The position numbers and the translations under genes are program-made. This document shows positions 59,472 to 64,000 of a stretch of 64,000 bases of DNA, in pieces. The notes below the pieces were generated by a model that saw only the letters and a program-made list of their open reading frames with translations, had not been told where the DNA came from and did not search any database. Within the stretch, counting starts at the first letter, position 1. Every line of letters begins with the position of its first letter. Origin of the DNA: Methyloversatilis discipulorum (GTDB taxonomy: Bacteria > Pseudomonadota > Gammaproteobacteria > Burkholderiales > Rhodocyclaceae); the NCBI RefSeq assembly GCF_000527135.1, contig NZ_AZUP01000001.1:2356001-2420000 (forward strand), in the 5' to 3' direction.

Positions 59472-60794
59472 ATGGACGTGGCACTTCTGTTTGCACTCAT
59501 CCTTCTCAACGGCGTCTTCGCGATGTCCGAAATCGCCGTCGTGTCGTCGCGCAAGGCGCGCCTGATCGGTCTTGCCGAGGACGGCCACAAGGGGGCGCAG
59601 GCCGCCGTGCGGCTGCACGACGACCCGTCGAACTTCCTGTCAACGATACAGGTGGGCATCACGTCGATCGGCATCCTGAGCGGCGCCATGGGTGAAACGG
59701 TGCTGGCCGATCCGCTGGCCGCCTGGCTGTCCGGATTCCCGCTGATCGAGCCCTACGCGCGCACGGTGGCGCTGTCCGTCGTGGTGGTCGGCATCACCTA
59801 CTTCTCCGTCGTGGTCGGCGAACTGGTGCCGAAGCGGCTGGCACTGCTGGCGCCCGAGGGCATCGCCTCGCTCATTTCACGGCCCATGGTGCTGCTGGCG
59901 CGCGTTGCGCGGCCGCTGGTGTGGGTGCTGTCGGTCACCAGCAACGCCATCCTGCGCATCGCCGGTGCGCGCCGCACCGACGAGCCGCCGATCACCGATG
60001 AGGAAATCAAAGTGCTGATGGGCCAAGGCGCGGAAGCGGGCGTGTTCCACCAGAGCGAACAGCAGATCGTGTCCAACGTGCTGCGCCTGGACGAACTGCA
60101 CGTCGGCGCCATCATGACGCCGCGCAAGGACATTCACGCGATCGACCTCGACGATCCGGAGGACGACATCCGCCGGCGCATCGCCGACAGCCCGTACAGC
60201 CGCCTGCTGGTGTGCCGCGACGGCCTCGAACACGTGCTCGGCGTGCTGCAGAGCGGCGCCCTGCTGAAGCAGTCGCTGGCCGGCGAAACGATAGACCGAC
60301 GCAGCATCGAGGCGCTCCTCGAGCCGCCGCTCTATGTGCCGGACACGGTCAGCACCGCACAACTGCTGGAGAACTTCCGCCGCACGCGCAAGCACCTGGC
60401 GCTGCTGGTCGACGAGTATGGCGACCTGCAGGGGCTGGTCACCGTCAACGACGTGCTCGCCGCCATCGTCGGCGACATGTCGGTGCCGGCGGCGCACGAG
60501 GAAGCGGACGTGGTACAGCGCGCCGACGGTTCGTGGCTGGTCAACGGCGGCACGTCGATCGAGCGCGTCAAATCCGTGCTCGGTATCGACGACGTATTGC
60601 CGGGTGAAGACAGCGGAAACTTCCACACGGTGGGCGGACTGGTGCTGCACATGCTCGGCCGCATCCCGGTCGCCACCGACTTCTTCGAAGTCGCCGGCCT
60701 GCGCGTCGAGGTGATGGACATGGACCGCAACCGGGTCGACAAGGTGCTGGTGCAGCGACTCGAACCGCTGCCTGCGCCGGTCGACGCGGAGTGA
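59472..60794 (+). CDS. CNNM/HlyC-CorC-type transporter
   Basis: Membrane protein of 440 aa of the hemolysin-C/CNNM family, linked to Mg2+/Co2+ efflux. DUF21 membrane domain (residues 1-190, MDVALLFALILLNGVFAMSE and TIQVGITSIGILSGAMGE), then two CBS domains (MTPRKDIHAIDLDDPEDDIRRRIADSPYSRLLV and EYGDLQGLVTVNDVLAAIVGD) and a CorC_HlyC domain (DGSWLVNGGTSIERVKSVLG). Starts at 59472 or at 59418 (longer); the shorter form begins right at the first TM helix. Follows kdpE by 98 bases on the same strand, probably separate. Confidence 0.9.
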   Translation: MDVALLFALILLNGVFAMSEIAVVSSRKARLIGLAEDGHKGAQAAVRLHDDPSNFLSTIQVGITSIGILSGAMGETVLADPLAAWLSGFPLIEPYARTVALSVVVVGITYFSVVVGELVPKRLALLAPEGIASLISRPMVLLARVARPLVWVLSVTSNAILRIAGARRTDEPPITDEEIKVLMGQGAEAGVFHQSEQQIVSNVLRLDELHVGAIMTPRKDIHAIDLDDPEDDIRRRIADSPYSRLLVCRDGLEHVLGVLQSGALLKQSLAGETIDRRSIEALLEPPLYVPDTVSTAQLLENFRRTRKHLALLVDEYGDLQGLVTVNDVLAAIVGDMSVPAAHEEADVVQRADGSWLVNGGTSIERVKSVLGIDDVLPGEDSGNFHTVGGLVLHMLGRIPVATDFFEVAGLRVEVMDMDRNRVDKVLVQRLEPLPAPVDAE

Positions 60795-61003
60795 ACCGAA
60801 GCTCGCCAGCCACCGACGCATGCACCACGCAGCGGCATGCGCCGGGCAGCTGCACCGCCCTTCGATCACCTGTCGCACCCCGTTGCGCACCCTGAGCCGT
60901 CTGCGGAACAGAGGCGCATGAAGTATTTGTGACAGCCCTTGCACGCAGGCGGACAAGGGCGATACTCGGGTCTCCTCCTCCACAGCAATGGCTGTGAGTT
61001 CTC

Positions 61004-61032
61004 AAAGGCGGCCTGCGGGCCGCCTTTTTTTT
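61004..61032 (+). terminator. intrinsic terminator
   Basis: AAAGGCGGCC (61004-61013), TGCG loop, GGCCGCCTTT (61018-61027), continuing TTTTT. Strong, about 210 bases after the CNNM gene; the 60795-61003 stretch holds no other feature I recognise. Confidence 0.92.
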
Positions 61033-61059
61033 CGTCGGTGCGATGGTTGTTTGCACTCC

Positions 61060-61830
61060 CTCTGCGAGCGGCCTTGGCCGCGACACGGCCGCTGCTGTCC
61101 GCAGGCTTCGATCCGGGCGGCTGTCGGGGTCAGAAGACCCCTCCCACAGAATCCGCCCCCGGCCGGGCTCATGCCTGACGCATCGGCGCAATCCCTGTGG
61201 GAGCGGCCTTGGCCGCGACACGACCGCTGCTGTCCGCAGGCTTCGATCCAGGCGGCTGTCGGGGTCGGAAGACCCCTCCCACAGAACCCCGGCCGCGGCT
61301 CGGCTCATGCCTGACGCACCGGCGCGATTCCTGTGGGAACGGCCTTGGCCGCGACACGACCGCTGCTGTCCGCAGGCTTCGATCCAGGCTGCTGTCGGGG
61401 TCAGAAGACCCCTCCCACAGAATCCCGGCCGCGGCTGGGCTCATGCCTGACGCATCGGCGCAATCCCTGTGGGAGCGGCCTTGGCCGCGACACGGCCGCT
61501 GCTGTCCGCAGGCTTCGATCCGGGCGGCTGTCGGGGTCAGAAGACCCCTCCCACAGAACCCCGCCCCCGGCTGGGCTCATGCCTGACGCACCGGCGCGAT
61601 TCCTGTGGGAGCGGCCTTGGCCGCGACACGGCCGCTGCTGTCCGCAAGCTTCGATCCAGGCTGCTGTCGGGGTCAGAAGACCCCTCCCACAGAATCCCGG
61701 CCGCGGCTCGGCTCATGCCTGACGCATCGGCGCAATCCCTGTGGGAGCGGCCTTGGCCGCGACACGGCCGCTGCTGTCCGCAAGCTTCGATCCAGGCGGC
61801 TGTCGGGGTCAGAAGACCCCTCCCACAGAA
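61060..61830. repeat. tandem array of six REP-pair units, 136-bp period
   Basis: Units begin at 61060, 61196, 61332, 61468, 61604 and 61740. Each has GTGGGA-GCGGCC-TT-GGCCGC-GA, a conserved 40-base spacer (CACGGCCGCTGCTGTCCGCA...TTCGATCC), then an inverted GGGGTC/GACCCC hairpin ending CTCCCACAGAA, and a linker with GCTCATGCCTGACGCA. The first unit has a degenerate head (TCTGCGAG). Copies differ at few sites. The frames opened across it repeat the same peptide and are not genes. Confidence 0.95.
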
Positions 61831-61904
61831 TCCCGGCCGCGGCTGCCGGCGCCGCGCTGATCGATATGGCCGCGCGCCGTCTCCGGGAACGATCCGGCTG
61901 AGTG

Positions 61905-63176
61905 TCAGCGAACAGCATCCGCGCTGACGCGCGCGCGTTCGGTCAGCAGTTCGCGCTCGCGTTCGTTCTGCGTCAGCGCGGCGGCGCGGCGGAATTCGTC
62001 GCAGGCTTCGCTGTGGCGGCCGAGCTTTGCCAGCAGGTCGCCGCGCACGGCGGGCAGCAGGTGGTAGTGGCGCAGCGCCGGTTCGTCGCGCAGCGCATCG
62101 GCGACCTCCAGCCCGGCCGCCGGGCCGAAGGCCATGCCCACCGCCACGGCGCGATTCAGTTCGACCACCGGTGACGGCGCGATCTGCGCCAGCGCGTCGT
62201 AAAGCGCGGCGATGCGCGACCAGTCGGTGTGGTCGGCGTGGGCGGCGCGCGCATGACAGGCGGCGATGGCGGCCTGCAGCGCGTACGGGCCGTAGCCGCC
62301 GCCGAGTGCGTCGACGCGTTCCAGTGCGGCCAGCCCGCGGCGGATCAGCAGACGGTCCCAGCGCGTGCGGTCCTGTTCCAGCAGCAGCACCGGTGCGCCG
62401 CGTGCGTCGGTGCGCGCGTGCAGGCGCGAGGCCTGGATTTCCATCAGCGCCACCAGGCCGTGCACTTCGGCGACCTGCGGCGCCAGCTCGGCCAGTATGC
62501 GACCGAGGCGCAAGGCCTCTTCGCACAGCGCCGGGCGCATCCAGTGCTCACCGGCGGTGGCGGCATAGCCCTCGTTGAAGATGAGGTAGATCACCTTCAG
62601 CACGGCGTCGAGCCGCTCGCCCAGTTCGGCCGGGCCGGGCAGCTCGAACGGTACGCGCGCTTCGCTCAGCGTGCGCTTGGCGCGCACGATGCGCTGCGCC
62701 AGCGTCGCCTCCGGCACCAGGAAGGCGCGTGCGATGTCCGGCGTGGCGAGACCACCGACCATCTTCAGCGTCAGCGCGACGCGCGCCTCGACCGACAGCA
62801 CCGGGTGGCAGGCGACGAACATCAAGCGCAGCACGTCGTCGCCGATCGGTTCGTCGAGCGTGCTGTCGGGCGCCGGCGGCGCGCCGTCCTGCAGCTGCGC
62901 CTCGATTTCCCAGGTCAGCGCGTCGGCCTTGGTCGCCTGCATGCTGCGGTGGCGCAGCAGGTCGAGCGCGCGGTTCTTCGCGGTGGCGGTGAGCCAGGCG
63001 CCGGGGTTGTCCGGCACGCCCTTGTCGGGCCACTGTTCGAGCGCCGTCACCAGAGCGTCCTGCGCCAGCTCCTCGGCGAGGCCGACGTCGCGCACCATGC
63101 GCGCCAGCGCGCCGATGATGCGCGCCGACTCGATGCGCCAGACGGCGTCCAGCGTGCGGTGCAGGTCGGTCTTCAT
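61905..63176 (-). CDS. ECF42-type RNA polymerase sigma factor
   Basis: Extracytoplasmic-function sigma factor of 423 aa with a large C-terminal extension, as in ECF42. Sigma-2 (ARIIGALARMVRDVGLAEELAQDALVTALEQWP, residues about 18-50), sigma-4 (LTLKMVGGLATPDIARAFLVPEATLAQRIVRAKRTL, about 130-165), then a helical TPR-like C-terminal domain (about 185-420) containing LIFNEGYAATAGEHW and DALAQIAPSPVVELNRAVAVGMAFG. Typically no anti-sigma factor. The DGPF gene just upstream (47 bases) is the partner expected for this group. Target promoters unknown. Confidence 0.92.
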   Translation of the reverse strand: MKTDLHRTLDAVWRIESARIIGALARMVRDVGLAEELAQDALVTALEQWPDKGVPDNPGAWLTATAKNRALDLLRHRSMQATKADALTWEIEAQLQDGAPPAPDSTLDEPIGDDVLRLMFVACHPVLSVEARVALTLKMVGGLATPDIARAFLVPEATLAQRIVRAKRTLSEARVPFELPGPAELGERLDAVLKVIYLIFNEGYAATAGEHWMRPALCEEALRLGRILAELAPQVAEVHGLVALMEIQASRLHARTDARGAPVLLLEQDRTRWDRLLIRRGLAALERVDALGGGYGPYALQAAIAACHARAAHADHTDWSRIAALYDALAQIAPSPVVELNRAVAVGMAFGPAAGLEVADALRDEPALRHYHLLPAVRGDLLAKLGRHSEACDEFRRAAALTQNERERELLTERARVSADAVR

Positions 63177-63223
63177 CGTCCGGTGTGCACCGTCGTCGTC
63201 CCGTTCATCATGCTTCGTCTCCC

Positions 63224-63631
63224 TCAGGCTTTGTCCATCCGGCGGAAGCGTTCCACCGCCTCACCCGGCGCGAAGTCGTCCAGCTCGAACACCTGGCGCA
63301 CCTCGATTTCGGCGTCGCGCCCCTCGCCGACCGGGTTCGGGAAGCGGCGTGTCCAGTGCAGCGCCTCCTCGCGCGAGGCGACCTGTATCAGCGTGTAGCC
63401 GGCGATCAGTTCCTTCGTTTCGGCAAACGGGCCGTCGATGACGCTGCGCCCGGCACCGCGGTAACGCACGCGCCAGCCCTTCGAACTGGCCTGCAACCCG
63501 GATGCGTCGAGCAGCACGCCGGCGCGCATCAGTTCTTCATGATAGGAGGCCATCGAAGCCATCAGTGCTTCCTCCGGCATGACGCCCGCCTCACTGTCGG
63601 CAGTGGCCTTGACGATGATCATGTAACGCAT
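63224..63631 (-). CDS. YCII/DGPF-family protein
   Basis: Protein of 135 aa: MRYMIIVKATADSEAGVMPE, then the DGPF motif in RSVIDGPFAETKELIAGYTLIQV and HWTRRFPNP. Located directly upstream of the ECF42 sigma gene on the same strand, the conserved ECF42-DGPF arrangement. Proposed to act in or be controlled by the ECF42 pathway; biochemical role unknown. Related in pattern to the copy at 45625, so this genome segment holds two. Confidence 0.9.
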   Translation of the reverse strand: MRYMIIVKATADSEAGVMPEEALMASMASYHEELMRAGVLLDASGLQASSKGWRVRYRGAGRSVIDGPFAETKELIAGYTLIQVASREEALHWTRRFPNPVGEGRDAEIEVRQVFELDDFAPGEAVERFRRMDKA

Positions 63632-63726
63632 GGCTGCTCTCCTGGAGTCGGCGCGACAGGCGCCGTCGCAGGGTCGACGAGCGACCGGTGCGCGAATCGA
63701 CAGTGCGCGCCATCGGCTCGGACGCT

Positions 63727-63985
63727 TGTGTGGGAGCGGTCTTCTGACCGCGACTGCGAGCTGAATCGAAGTCGGCGGACAGCGGCGGCCGAATCGCGGC
63801 CAAGGCCGCTCCCACAAGGGACCGCTTCCACCGCGGGAGCACGCCCGATCCGCGGCCGGAGATGGGGTGCTGTGGGAGGGGTCTTCTGACCCCGACAGCA
63901 ACCTGTATCGAAGGCTGCGGACAGCAACAGCCGCGTCGCGGCCAAGGCCGCTCCCACAAGGATCGCTCCCACAGGGGCTGCTCCA
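63727..63985. repeat. cluster of REP-like hairpins
   Basis: Direct GTGGGA-GCGGTC-TTCT-GACCGC-GA (63730), inverted TCGCGGCC-AA-GGCCGC-TCCCAC (63794), direct GTGGGA-GGGGTC-TTCT-GACCCC-GA (63872), inverted TCGCGGCC-AA-GGCCGC-TCCCAC (63935) and a partial copy at the end. It fills the last 370 bases; no gene is seen after 63631. Confidence 0.9.
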
Positions 63986-64000
63986 ACGGAGAGGCAACTC

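Noticed and set aside
61060..61830. CRISPR array
   Set aside because: The period is 136 bp, the whole unit is repeated including the 'spacer', no variable spacers exist, and no cas genes are present.
61197..61927. Repeated short proteins across the 61-kb array
   Set aside because: They arise because the 136-bp unit opens frames in several phases; no ribosome sites and identical repeated peptides.

Overview
The window is high-GC DNA with dense, often overlapping (ATGA/TGATG) genes. It looks like a chromosome segment of a betaproteobacterium. A PQQ alcohol dehydrogenase with a sigma-54-type promoter, a PEP-CTERM protein, three GGDEF/EAL proteins and Prx-Grx/OxyR/Dps genes fit a Rhodocyclales-type methylotroph such as Methyloversatilis. 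That placement is inference from gene content. No rRNA, tRNA, prophage or CRISPR array was recognised.

Layout. 1-3.3 kb: peroxide defence (lipoamide-dehydrogenase-like flavoprotein, peroxiredoxin-glutaredoxin fusion, divergent oxyR, dps). 3.3-5.9 kb: PAP2 phosphatase and LTA-synthase-like sulfatase. 5.9-14.2 kb: a CusA/CzcA-type RND efflux operon facing a response regulator / spermidine-synthase-like / histidine kinase operon, with a perfect palindrome between them. 14.3-18.9 kb: TPR-oxygenase plus c-di-GMP protein. 19-20.7 kb: small S4, membrane and exported proteins. 21-22.7 kb: PQQ alcohol dehydrogenase. 23-27.6 kb: DUF945, PEP-CTERM, DGC-domain protein, ferredoxin reductase, DNA glycosylase. 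28-29.7 kb: ada-alkB. 29.7-32.2 kb: SDR and divergent MocR-type regulator. 32.3-33 kb: Phd/VapC toxin-antitoxin pair. 33.1-37 kb: molybdopterin oxidoreductase, 7Fe ferredoxin and adrenodoxin-reductase-like flavoprotein. 37.4-39.6 kb: Hsp70-like and ATP-grasp proteins. 39.7-45 kb: two large GGDEF-EAL proteins. 45.1-46 kb: VOC and DGPF (YCII) proteins. 46-47.2 kb: an IS110-family element. 47.5-48.6 kb: exported MsrA and MsrB. 48.8-51.1 kb: three-gene phospholipid module. 51.3-59.4 kb: complete kdpFABC-kdpDE locus. 59.5-60.8 kb: CNNM/HlyC transporter. 61.9-63.6 kb: DGPF protein and ECF42-type sigma factor.

Two linked signals stand out. First, the intergenic spaces carry a family of REP-like hairpins with a constant GTGGGA head and GA tail. 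Their 6-bp stems differ between copies by compensating changes. Six copies of a head-to-head REP pair form a 136-bp-period tandem array at 61.06-61.83 kb. Second, the IS110 element sits exactly inside one such REP, between stem and head. Its 5' non-coding region can fold into a two-loop RNA closed by a 10-bp stem. In the first loop are short segments matching both sides of the REP target; in the second are segments matching both element ends. This is the arrangement expected of an IS110 bridge RNA programmed for a REP.

Other points to revisit are a MocR-type regulator with arginine at the PLP-lysine position, an enzyme-like gene inside a two-component operon, a small membrane ORF between kdpC and kdpD, and a self-contained Mo-enzyme/ferredoxin/reductase operon.
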